A DNA stretch of 64,000 nucleotides from Algibacter_G agarivorans (GTDB lineage: Bacteria; Bacteroidota; Bacteroidia; Flavobacteriales; Flavobacteriaceae): NCBI RefSeq assembly GCF_039543245.1, contig NZ_BAABJJ010000035.1, positions 1 to 64,000 of the forward strand, read 5' to 3'. The notes beneath the pieces were generated by a model, which was not told where the DNA came from, searched no databases, and worked only from the letters and a program-made list of their open reading frames with translations. Below, in pieces: positions 25,781 to 32,687 of this stretch (position 1 is the stretch's first letter; the number at the start of each line of letters is the position of its first letter). The position numbers were made by a program, and so were the translations under genes.

Positions 25781-28698
25781 ATTAATGCCTGTTTTAAAAT
25801 ACTAACAGGATGTTCTGCAATGCGTTTGGTGCCATCAAAAACTTGATGACGACAACTGGTGCCAGATGCAGCAACAATTACAGAGGTTTCCATATTTCTT
25901 ATCTTCGGAAACAAAGTGTCTTCTCCTACTTGCATACTCACATCATAATGCTCTTTCTCATAACCAAACGAACCTGCCATACCGCAACATCCTGAATTAA
26001 TAATACTAACAGTATAATTTTCAGGCAAGTTCAACATAAAAAAAGTTGGTTCAACGCTACTTAAGGCTTTTTGATGACAATGCCCATGAATTTTAATCAT
26101 GGATGATTGACTGGTAAATTGATTAGGTTTAATGTTCCCTTTTAGCACTTCATTTTTTATAAATTCTTCTATAGTAAACGTGTATTTAGCAATTTTTTTA
26201 GCGTCATCTTTATTTTCAGCTAAACGTAAATATTCGTCTCTAAAAGATAATATCGCTGAAGGTTCAATGCCAATAAGCGGTAGGTCTTCAGAAATTATAG
26301 AAGTGAAAATTGAAATATTTTTATTGGCAATTATTTTAGCCTCATCAAGAAAACCTTTGGAAAGATGGCTTCTACCACTTTCTTCATGGTCAATAATGTG
26401 TATTTTATATCCCAGTTCGGTTAGCAATTCAAAAGTATCAATACCAATTTGAACATCGTAATAATTAGTAAATTCATCTACAAACAAATACAGTTCGCCT
26501 TTGTCAAATGATTTATTCTGAAATGTATTATGATTTGTTCTGTACCATTTTCTGAATGTATTGGAAGCTAGTTTTGGGATACTTCTTTTTTTAGCAACTC
26601 CCAATACGTTTTTCGCTAAAGACGTATTTAATAATGTATTTGTTATACTAGGAAATAAGCTGCCTATTTTATTGTATTTTACATTATTTGCCATCATTTT
26701 TGTTCGCAATGACGGTGGGTTTTCTTTTTGATATTGGTGTAAAAATTCGGCTTTAAAACTCGCAACATCTACATTGCTTGGACATTCACTGGCACAGGCC
26801 TTACAACTTAAACACAAATCAAACACGTCTTTTAGCTCAGTATGATTGAATTTGTTTTCTTTATTAGAGTTCGTTAAAAATTCTCGTAAAATATTCGCTC
26901 TAGCTCGTGTTGTGTCTTTTTCGTTTCGAGTAGCGCGATAACTAGGACACATGGTTCCTCCTGAAAATGGTAATTTTCGACAATCACCAGAACCATTACA
27001 TTTTTCAGTGGCTCGTAAAAGTCCTTTTGAATCTGAAAAATCCATTAGCGTCTCAACTTCAGGTTCTTCTCTATCAATCTCATAGCGTAACGATTTATCC
27101 ATAGGATAAGCATCAACTATTTTACCTCTATTAAACACATTATTGGGATCAAAAGCATGTTTTATCCGCTTTAACAACTCGTAATTTTTTTCTCCAATCA
27201 TAAGTGGTAAAAATTCACCACGAACAATGCCATCACCATGTTCCCCGCTAAAGGATCCTTTATATTTTTTAACCAGTTTTGCTGTTTCGGTAGTAATTTC
27301 CCTAAAAAGAGCTACGTCTTTATTTTTCTTTAAATTTAATATTGGTCTTAAATGTATTTCTCCTGCTCCCGCATGCGCATAATAAACAGCCTTTTGCCCA
27401 TAACTATCCATCATTTTTGTAAATTCAGAAATGTAATTTGGTAAATCTTTTAAATCTACTGCAGTATCTTCAATACAAGCTACTGCTTTAGCATCGCCAA
27501 CAATATTCCCTAATAAACCTAGCCCTGCTTTTCGTAATTCAATAACCTTCTTTATATCTTGACCATATAGTTTTGGAAATGCATAGCCTAATTGATGTTG
27601 CTTTAAATCTTGAATTAGATTGGTAGCTAATAACTCGGCTTTTTCAGATGACTGATCTCTAATTTCCAACATTAAAACAGCTTCGGGGTCGCCTTCAATA
27701 AAAAATCTGTTTTTAACTTGTTCTCTATTGTTTTTCGTACAGTCTAAAATAGTTTTATCTAATAACTCACAAGAATAGAGATTATGCTTCATGGCTATTA
27801 AAGTGGCTTCTAAACTTTCTTGAACACTTTTAAAATGAGCGATAACAAACACATCTTCTTTTGGGGGTAATAGGTCTAATTGTAATGTTATAGCTGTTGT
27901 AAAAGCCAATGTTCCCTCGCTTCCACAAAGTAATTTTGCAACATTGATGTCTTCAGATAGCCCGTTAGGCGAACGCTTATCTAAAAAGGCATCAATGGCG
28001 TATCCTGTATTTCTTCTATGAATAGATGCTTTTGGGAACGCTTCATGTATTTCAGTTTGAATTTTTGGATTTGACAACTCTTCAAAAAGGGTCTTGTAAA
28101 TAGCACCTTCAATACTATTATTTAGCTGCTTTGCTTTAAACGCTTCAACAGAAAGTGAATGAAACATGACTTCAGACCCATCGGACAATATCGTTTCGAT
28201 TTCTAATACTTTATCACGTGTTACCCCGTATTTGATTGATGTAGATCCAGAAGAATTATTGCCAACCATGCCGCCTAGCATGCAGCGATTACTAGTTGAT
28301 GTATTAGGAGAAAAGAACAAGCCAAAAGGTTCTAAAAAATGATTCAATTCATCTCTTATAATACCAGGTTCTACAACGATGGTTTTTTGTTCTTTATTGA
28401 ATTCTATAATTTTGGTAAAATGCTTAGATACATCAACAACAATACCTTCTCCAACACATTGGCCGGCTAAAGAGGTTCCGGCTGCTCTCGGAATAAGCGT
28501 TACATTTTGATTATTGGCGAAAATTATTAATTTTTTAATATCGCTCTTGTCTTTTGGATATGCAACAGCCAAAGGTAGCATGCGGTAAACGGAAGCATCT
28601 GTAGCATAAATACTTTTGTGCAAGTCATCAAAAAAAAGGGCGCCATTTAATTGTTCTGAAAGCGCTTTTAGGTCTTTTTTTATTATGGATTCTGACAT
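25777..28698 (-). CDS. FAD- and Fe-S-dependent oxidoreductase (D-lactate/2-hydroxyacid dehydrogenase-like)
   Basis: This 973-residue fusion has an N-terminal FAD-binding-4 domain (PRAAGTSLAGQCVGEGIVVDVSKHF at about residues 73-97; MVGNNSSGSTSIKYG), then a FAD-oxidase C-terminal domain with SGEHGDG. Iron-sulphur motifs are CNGSGDCRK...MCPSY and CLSCKACASECPSNVD near residue 635. The C-terminal part has CCG-type motifs (HGHCHQKAL, NSGCCGMAGSFGYEKEHYD). The layout matches the large YdiJ/Dld-type enzymes that oxidise D-2-hydroxyacids and pass electrons to the respiratory chain. The hydroxyacid is not readable from sequence. Confidence 0.88.
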   Translation of the reverse strand: MSESIIKKDLKALSEQLNGALFFDDLHKSIYATDASVYRMLPLAVAYPKDKSDIKKLIIFANNQNVTLIPRAAGTSLAGQCVGEGIVVDVSKHFTKIIEFNKEQKTIVVEPGIIRDELNHFLEPFGLFFSPNTSTSNRCMLGGMVGNNSSGSTSIKYGVTRDKVLEIETILSDGSEVMFHSLSVEAFKAKQLNNSIEGAIYKTLFEELSNPKIQTEIHEAFPKASIHRRNTGYAIDAFLDKRSPNGLSEDINVAKLLCGSEGTLAFTTAITLQLDLLPPKEDVFVIAHFKSVQESLEATLIAMKHNLYSCELLDKTILDCTKNNREQVKNRFFIEGDPEAVLMLEIRDQSSEKAELLATNLIQDLKQHQLGYAFPKLYGQDIKKVIELRKAGLGLLGNIVGDAKAVACIEDTAVDLKDLPNYISEFTKMMDSYGQKAVYYAHAGAGEIHLRPILNLKKNKDVALFREITTETAKLVKKYKGSFSGEHGDGIVRGEFLPLMIGEKNYELLKRIKHAFDPNNVFNRGKIVDAYPMDKSLRYEIDREEPEVETLMDFSDSKGLLRATEKCNGSGDCRKLPFSGGTMCPSYRATRNEKDTTRARANILREFLTNSNKENKFNHTELKDVFDLCLSCKACASECPSNVDVASFKAEFLHQYQKENPPSLRTKMMANNVKYNKIGSLFPSITNTLLNTSLAKNVLGVAKKRSIPKLASNTFRKWYRTNHNTFQNKSFDKGELYLFVDEFTNYYDVQIGIDTFELLTELGYKIHIIDHEESGRSHLSKGFLDEAKIIANKNISIFTSIISEDLPLIGIEPSAILSFRDEYLRLAENKDDAKKIAKYTFTIEEFIKNEVLKGNIKPNQFTSQSSMIKIHGHCHQKALSSVEPTFFMLNLPENYTVSIINSGCCGMAGSFGYEKEHYDVSMQVGEDTLFPKIRNMETSVIVAASGTSCRHQVFDGTKRIAEHPVSILKQALI

Positions 28699-28800
28699 GA
28701 AGTTTTAAGTACCGTTTAATTTGGATTTGACTAAGATATTAAACATGTTTTTAAAATGAATAAATAACTATGTTTAATTAGGTGTTTTTTGATGCAAATA

Positions 28801-28836
28801 AAAAAGCTTCAAAAGTAAAAACTTCTGAAGCTTTTT
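28801..28836 (-). terminator. Terminator downstream of tRNA-Ala
   Basis: A perfect 11-bp stem (AAAAAGCTTCA at 28801-28811 with TGAAGCTTTTT at 28826-28836) closes a 14-base loop. On the minus strand it lies 8 bases after the tRNA 3' end and ends in a T-run. Confidence 0.85.
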
Positions 28837-28844
28837 ATATACTG

Positions 28845-28918
28845 TGGAGAAGATCGGATTCGAACCGACGACCTCTTGACTGCCAGTCAAGCGCTCTAGC
28901 CAACTGAGCTACATCCCC
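28845..28918 (-). tRNA. tRNA-Ala (anticodon GGC)
   Basis: On the minus strand the 74 bases fold as a full cloverleaf. The acceptor arm GGGGATG pairs with CTTCTCC and contains the G3-U70 wobble that marks alanine tRNAs. The D-arm is GCTC...GAGC, the anticodon stem CTTGA/TCAAG has loop CTGGCAG (anticodon at 28882-28884), and the T-arm is GTCGG-TTCGAAT-CCGAT. One U-U mismatch is seen in the acceptor stem. The CCA end is not encoded. It lies 6 bases after the universal stress protein stop and may be co-transcribed with it. Confidence 0.95.
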
Positions 28919-28924
28919 AATTTA

Positions 28925-29719
28925 TTATTTTAATCCACTTAATACTAACACAGGAATATTACTGTGAAAATCTTTTTTTAAGATAGTATTCTTTTCCCAT
29001 TTTTTAGCAAAAAAACCTCTTTTGCGTCTTACAACACATAGCATATCTGGTTTATGAGATTCAAAATGAAATAGCACCCCCTGAAAAGTGGTTGCATTTT
29101 CTGTTTTAGTAATACTTTTTACAATACCCTTTAATTCATCATTAACATCAAAATCACCTTTGTTATGAAATGGTGTTTTTACTAATAACAAATCAATAAT
29201 AGCATCAAATTGAGTTTTTATTAATTTAAGAGGCTTGAGCACATTGTCTTTTTTAATAATAGCTGATTTAATAGCCATTAAAATATTGGAAGGCGGTATA
29301 AACTTATAATCCTCAGGAATAATTAACACAGGTACATCCATCTGCTTTACAATCTTACCAGATGTTTTACCTAAATACACCTCGTCTTTAATAGAGTTTG
29401 TTCTAGGTTCAACTAGCATTAAATCTATATCAGCGGCTTTACAGGCTAATTCTAAAGTATCAATCAGTTTTCCTTTTAGTGTTTTTACAATAACTTTAAC
29501 GCCTTTAGTGTCAATTTTAGAAACTAAATCTTCTAAAAAAGCTTTGCTTTCACGCTCAATAATTTCATCAACCCTAACCATTGTTCCTGCTTTTGTATAA
29601 ACGTTATACACTTGTACAACAAAGAGATTAGCTCCAAAAGATTCAGCAAAGTCAACAGCATACTGTAAATGACTTACTGCATTTTTAGAAGATCCAACGG
29701 GTACTAAAATATTCTTCAT
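28925..29719 (-). CDS. Universal stress protein (two UspA-like domains)
   Basis: These 264 residues cover one clear UspA domain (MKNILVPVGSSKNAVSHLQYAVDFAESFGANLFVVQVYNV... VPVLIIPEDY, residues 1-140) and a shorter, diverged second half ending IPVLVLSGLK. The first domain lacks the classical ATP-binding G-2x-G-9x-G(S/T) motif in clean form, so nucleotide binding is uncertain. Such proteins are induced by starvation or stress. A TACTTTTG -7 box lies upstream at 29761-29768. Confidence 0.87.
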   Translation of the reverse strand: MKNILVPVGSSKNAVSHLQYAVDFAESFGANLFVVQVYNVYTKAGTMVRVDEIIERESKAFLEDLVSKIDTKGVKVIVKTLKGKLIDTLELACKAADIDLMLVEPRTNSIKDEVYLGKTSGKIVKQMDVPVLIIPEDYKFIPPSNILMAIKSAIIKKDNVLKPLKLIKTQFDAIIDLLLVKTPFHNKGDFDVNDELKGIVKSITKTENATTFQGVLFHFESHKPDMLCVVRRKRGFFAKKWEKNTILKKDFHSNIPVLVLSGLK

Positions 29720-29760
29720 ATCTGTAAAGTTTTAAAACTAAATTTACAATAAATTTGAGG

Positions 29761-29768
29761 CAAAAGTA
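29761..29768 (-). promoter_or_regulatory. -7 box (TACTTTTG) of the universal stress protein gene
   Basis: The minus strand reads TACTTTTG, an exact TAnnTTTG match 42 bases upstream of the start codon. That would give a leader of about 35 bases. Confidence 0.45.
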
Positions 29769-29778
29769 GAATATTTAA

Positions 29779-30279
29779 ATGATTTGTAAAGCAACATTAG
29801 AAGATATTGATAAAATCCTTCAGTTAACAAAAGCTTGCGCTACGCATATGGTTGATATCCATATTTACCAATGGAACGCGTTTTACCCTAACAAACAAGC
29901 TTTTTTAAAGGATATTGAGCGTTATGAATTGTATGTGTTAAAATTAGAAAATAAATTAATTGGCTGCATTACAATATCAACATTTATAGATGAAGAATAT
30001 ATACCTATCACTTGGCTAACACCTAATATTAACACTATTTATATTCATCGTTTAGCAATTCATCCAAACGAACAAAGCAAAGGATATGCACAACAACTCA
30101 TGCAATTTGCTGAAGACTTCGCCAAAAAAAACGAATACACTTCAATAAGGTTAGACACTTTTTATCAGAACCGAAAAAACCAAAAATTTTACGAACTTCG
30201 TGGCTACAAACGTTTAGGAGACATATTCTTTCCTAAACAAAGTAAACACTCTTTTTATTGTTACGAACTTGTACTGTGA
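29779..30279 (+). CDS. GNAT family N-acetyltransferase
   Basis: These 166 residues have the GNAT fold, with the acetyl-CoA-binding segment LAIHPNEQSKGYAQQLMQFAE near residues 94-115 and a C-terminal YELRGYKRLG. The acceptor substrate cannot be predicted. Its stop overlaps the GTG start of the MATE gene by four bases (GTGA), so the two are translationally coupled; acetylation and efflux could serve the same compound, but that is inference. Confidence 0.85.
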   Translation: MICKATLEDIDKILQLTKACATHMVDIHIYQWNAFYPNKQAFLKDIERYELYVLKLENKLIGCITISTFIDEEYIPITWLTPNINTIYIHRLAIHPNEQSKGYAQQLMQFAEDFAKKNEYTSIRLDTFYQNRKNQKFYELRGYKRLGDIFFPKQSKHSFYCYELVL

Positions 30280-31610
30280 ACATAAATATCAGCTTAAAAC
30301 ATATAAACAAACTCGCTATTCCAGCCTTAATTTCTGGAGTGTCCGAACCTATTTTGTCATTAACCGATGCGGCAATAGTCGGCAATATTCAATACAACGC
30401 CACCGAATCTTTGGCAGCTGTTGGCATAGTTACCACGTTCTTGTCGATGTTAATTTGGGTTTTGGGTCAAACAAGGAGTGCCATTTCATCAATCGTATCG
30501 CAATACGTTGGTGCTAATCAATTAGAAAAAATTAAAAATCTTCCAGCACAAGCAATTTTTATTATTACATCTTTAAGTATTCTTATTATTGTTAGCACTT
30601 ACCCATTTGCTAAAAATATTTTCAAACTTTATAATGCTTCAGATTTAATTTTAGACTACAGTATCGTTTATTATAAGATACGTGTTCTGGGTTTTCCTTT
30701 TACTTTATTTACTATAGCGGTTTTTGGGGCATTTCGGGGTTTGCAAAACACTTATTATCCTATGATTATTGCCATTATTGGAAGCATAGCTAATATCGTT
30801 CTAGATATTATCTTAGTATACGGCATCGATGGTTATATAGCACCTATGAATATTGAAGGTGCTGCTTATGCCAGTGTTATTGCTCAAGTTTTAATGGCCA
30901 TTTTTTCGGCCTATTTTCTGCTTAAAAAAACGACCATTCCTCTAAAATTCACTTTTCCTTTTAATAAAGAAATCAAACGCTTTATTTTAATGATTCTCAA
31001 CCTTTTTATAAGAACCATCGCGTTAAACGTTACGCTATATTATGCTAGTGCGTTTGCCACGAGTTATGGTGCAGCTTATATAGCAGCTTATACTATTGCA
31101 ATAAACTTATGGTTTCTCGGTGCTTTTATCGTTGATGGCTATGCTAGTGCAGGTAATATTCTATCTGGAAAACTTTTTGGAGCAAAAGCTTTTGGTACGT
31201 TAATTACCCTTAGCAATAAATTAATAAAATACGGACTAATAATCGGTGTTGTTCTAGGTCTTATTGGTGCATTGTTTTATTATCCTATAGGACGAATTTT
31301 CACTAAAGAACCCGAAGTTTTAAAAGCATTTTATAATATTTTTTGGATTGTTCTTGTCATGCAACCCCTATGTACATTGGCATTTATTTTTGATGGCATT
31401 TTTAAAGGCCTTGGCAAAATGAAATATTTACGTAATGTACTTTTGTTTTCAACATTTTTAATATTCATACCCATATTATTTTGGTTGGATCATTTAGGCT
31501 ATAAATTACATGCTATATTTATTGCCATTACCGTCTGGATTATAGCGAGAGGTATCCCTTTAATAATAAAATTTAGAAAAATATTTATGCCGCTTTCACA
31601 AAATAATTAA
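30276..31610 (+). CDS. MATE family efflux transporter
   Basis: This 444-residue inner-membrane protein has twelve predicted helices in two MATE repeats. Landmarks are ALISGVSEPILSLTDAAIVGN at the N-terminus and VFGAFRGLQNTYYPM in helix 5. It would export drugs or metabolites by sodium or proton antiport. An upstream TTG at 30258 is in frame, but the GTG at 30276 gives the family's usual N-terminus and overlaps the GNAT stop in the GTGA arrangement, so I chose it. Confidence 0.9.
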   Translation: MNINISLKHINKLAIPALISGVSEPILSLTDAAIVGNIQYNATESLAAVGIVTTFLSMLIWVLGQTRSAISSIVSQYVGANQLEKIKNLPAQAIFIITSLSILIIVSTYPFAKNIFKLYNASDLILDYSIVYYKIRVLGFPFTLFTIAVFGAFRGLQNTYYPMIIAIIGSIANIVLDIILVYGIDGYIAPMNIEGAAYASVIAQVLMAIFSAYFLLKKTTIPLKFTFPFNKEIKRFILMILNLFIRTIALNVTLYYASAFATSYGAAYIAAYTIAINLWFLGAFIVDGYASAGNILSGKLFGAKAFGTLITLSNKLIKYGLIIGVVLGLIGALFYYPIGRIFTKEPEVLKAFYNIFWIVLVMQPLCTLAFIFDGIFKGLGKMKYLRNVLLFSTFLIFIPILFWLDHLGYKLHAIFIAITVWIIARGIPLIIKFRKIFMPLSQNN

Positions 31611-31648
31611 CTTTGACCGATAATCGGCAATAAGCAAAAATTAATTAA

Positions 31649-31825
31649 ATGAATTTATTTGTAGCTTTTCTAAATCAGGTAGATATTGAAGAAAAAATAC
31701 AAAGCGCCCCAGATAAAGGTTACGAAATTGGTGTATTTATTGGCTCAATGCTACCATTTGTGGTTCTTGTATTATTAGCTTATTTTATTTACCGATACAA
31801 CAAAAACAGAATTAATAAAGAATAA
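31649..31825 (+). CDS. Small single-pass membrane protein, 58 residues
   Basis: The frame begins ATG and encodes MNLFVAFLNQVDIEEKIQ, a short charged stretch, then one hydrophobic helix (about residues 29-48) and a basic end KNKNRINKE-like. It lies between the MATE gene and the next small frame, with only one base to the following ATG. The single-helix design, positive-inside end and tight spacing support a real gene, but I do not recognise a family. Confidence 0.5.
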   Translation: MNLFVAFLNQVDIEEKIQSAPDKGYEIGVFIGSMLPFVVLVLLAYFIYRYNKNRINKE

Positions 31826-31826
31826 T

Positions 31827-31925
31827 ATGGATATCATGTCATTTATGAGCGGAAACGGATTGTTTCTCGTTTTAGCTCTGGTTTTAATAATCGTTTACGC
31901 AGTAAACCGCAGAAAAAGAAAATAA
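31827..31925 (+). CDS. Very small single-pass membrane protein, 32 residues
   Basis: This short frame (MDIMSFMSGNG, then a hydrophobic helix LFLVLALVLIIVYAV and a basic tail NRRKRK) ends in TAATG, sharing one base with the start of the 6-carboxytetrahydropterin synthase-like gene. That coupling, the clear membrane helix and the following basic residues argue for a genuine microprotein. The function is unknown. A translated linker that hands ribosomes to the next gene is the main alternative. Confidence 0.45.
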   Translation: MDIMSFMSGNGLFLVLALVLIIVYAVNRRKRK

Positions 31926-32380
31926 TGGGCAATAACATTCGCATCACAAAACAATTCTCTTTTGAAACTGGTCATGCCCTTTACGGCTACGACGGAAAAT
32001 GTAAAAACGTGCACGGCCACAGCTACAAACTATCGGTTACAGTTATTGGGAAACCTATTTCAGATAGCACCAATGTTAAGTTTGGAATGGTTATAGATTT
32101 TGGCGACCTTAAAAAAATCGTGAAAGAAGAAATTGTAAATGTCTTTGATCACGCCACGGTTTTCAACAAAAACACGCCACATATAGAACTTGCCAAAGAG
32201 CTCCAGGATCGTGGACATAATGTGCTTCTAGTAGACTATCAGCCTACCAGCGAAATGATGGTTATAGACTTCTCCAAAAAGATAAAAGCACGCCTACCAA
32301 AGCATATTCATCTACACTCCCTAAAACTTCAAGAAACCGACAGTTCGTTTGCAGAATGGTTTGATTACGATAATAATTAG
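31925..32380 (+). CDS. queD: 6-pyruvoyl-tetrahydropterin synthase / 6-carboxytetrahydropterin synthase homologue
   Basis: This 151-residue QueD/PTPS-fold protein has zinc-binding histidines H17, H30 and H32 (SFETGHALYG, NVHGHSYKL) and the nearby C26 as a likely catalytic residue. An ETDSSFAEW end carries the pterin-anchoring glutamate. It probably makes 6-carboxytetrahydropterin from dihydroneopterin triphosphate for queuosine synthesis. No other que genes are near, so a pterin role remains possible. The start overlaps the preceding microprotein stop by one base. Confidence 0.85.
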   Translation: MGNNIRITKQFSFETGHALYGYDGKCKNVHGHSYKLSVTVIGKPISDSTNVKFGMVIDFGDLKKIVKEEIVNVFDHATVFNKNTPHIELAKELQDRGHNVLLVDYQPTSEMMVIDFSKKIKARLPKHIHLHSLKLQETDSSFAEWFDYDNN

Positions 32381-32525
32381 GGCGTTACCCAAACGGGTCG
32401 GGCTTTCCGCTATATCTTTTAAAACGTCATAGAGGGGTGAGCGACGTTACTATCTGTTTATTATTTGCTTGAAGCTAATATAGTGCTAACTAATTTTAAA
32501 AGGATGCCGCTGCAATCCCTAACGC
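32380..32525 (+). repeat. Dispersed intergenic repeat, copy B
   Basis: This is the shorter copy of the repeat at 5898-6067. It begins GGGCGTTACCC, with its first G inside the upstream TAG stop, and ends CAATCCCTAACGC. In place of the long palindrome of copy A it has ACCC-AAAC-GGGT. It also contains the GTCATAGAGG...GAGCGACGT block related to the GTCATTGCGAG repeat found in leuS. Confidence 0.75.
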
Positions 32526-32548
32526 GAAACAAACCGTAACCATTCATA

Positions 32549-32638
32549 TTTTGTCATTTCGACAATTGGAGAAATCTCATAATCAATGCGGTATAAATTA
32601 TGCGATGTCTCAATCGTGCCTCATTTCGACATGACAAA
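32549..32638. repeat. GTCATTTCGAC dispersed inverted repeat
   Basis: TTTTGTCATTTCGAC at the left faces TCATTTCGACATGACAAAA at the right, which reads TTTTGTCATGTCGAAATGA on the other strand. Inside are GGAGAAATCTC and GCGATGTCTC. The unit fills the rest of the 307-base gap between the queD-like gene and leuS, together with repeat copy B; no coding sequence is seen in that gap. Confidence 0.6.
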
Positions 32639-32687
32639 AAAATTATGTTATTCAGCACATACAAGTTCAGCGTTATGCGCTGTAGTG

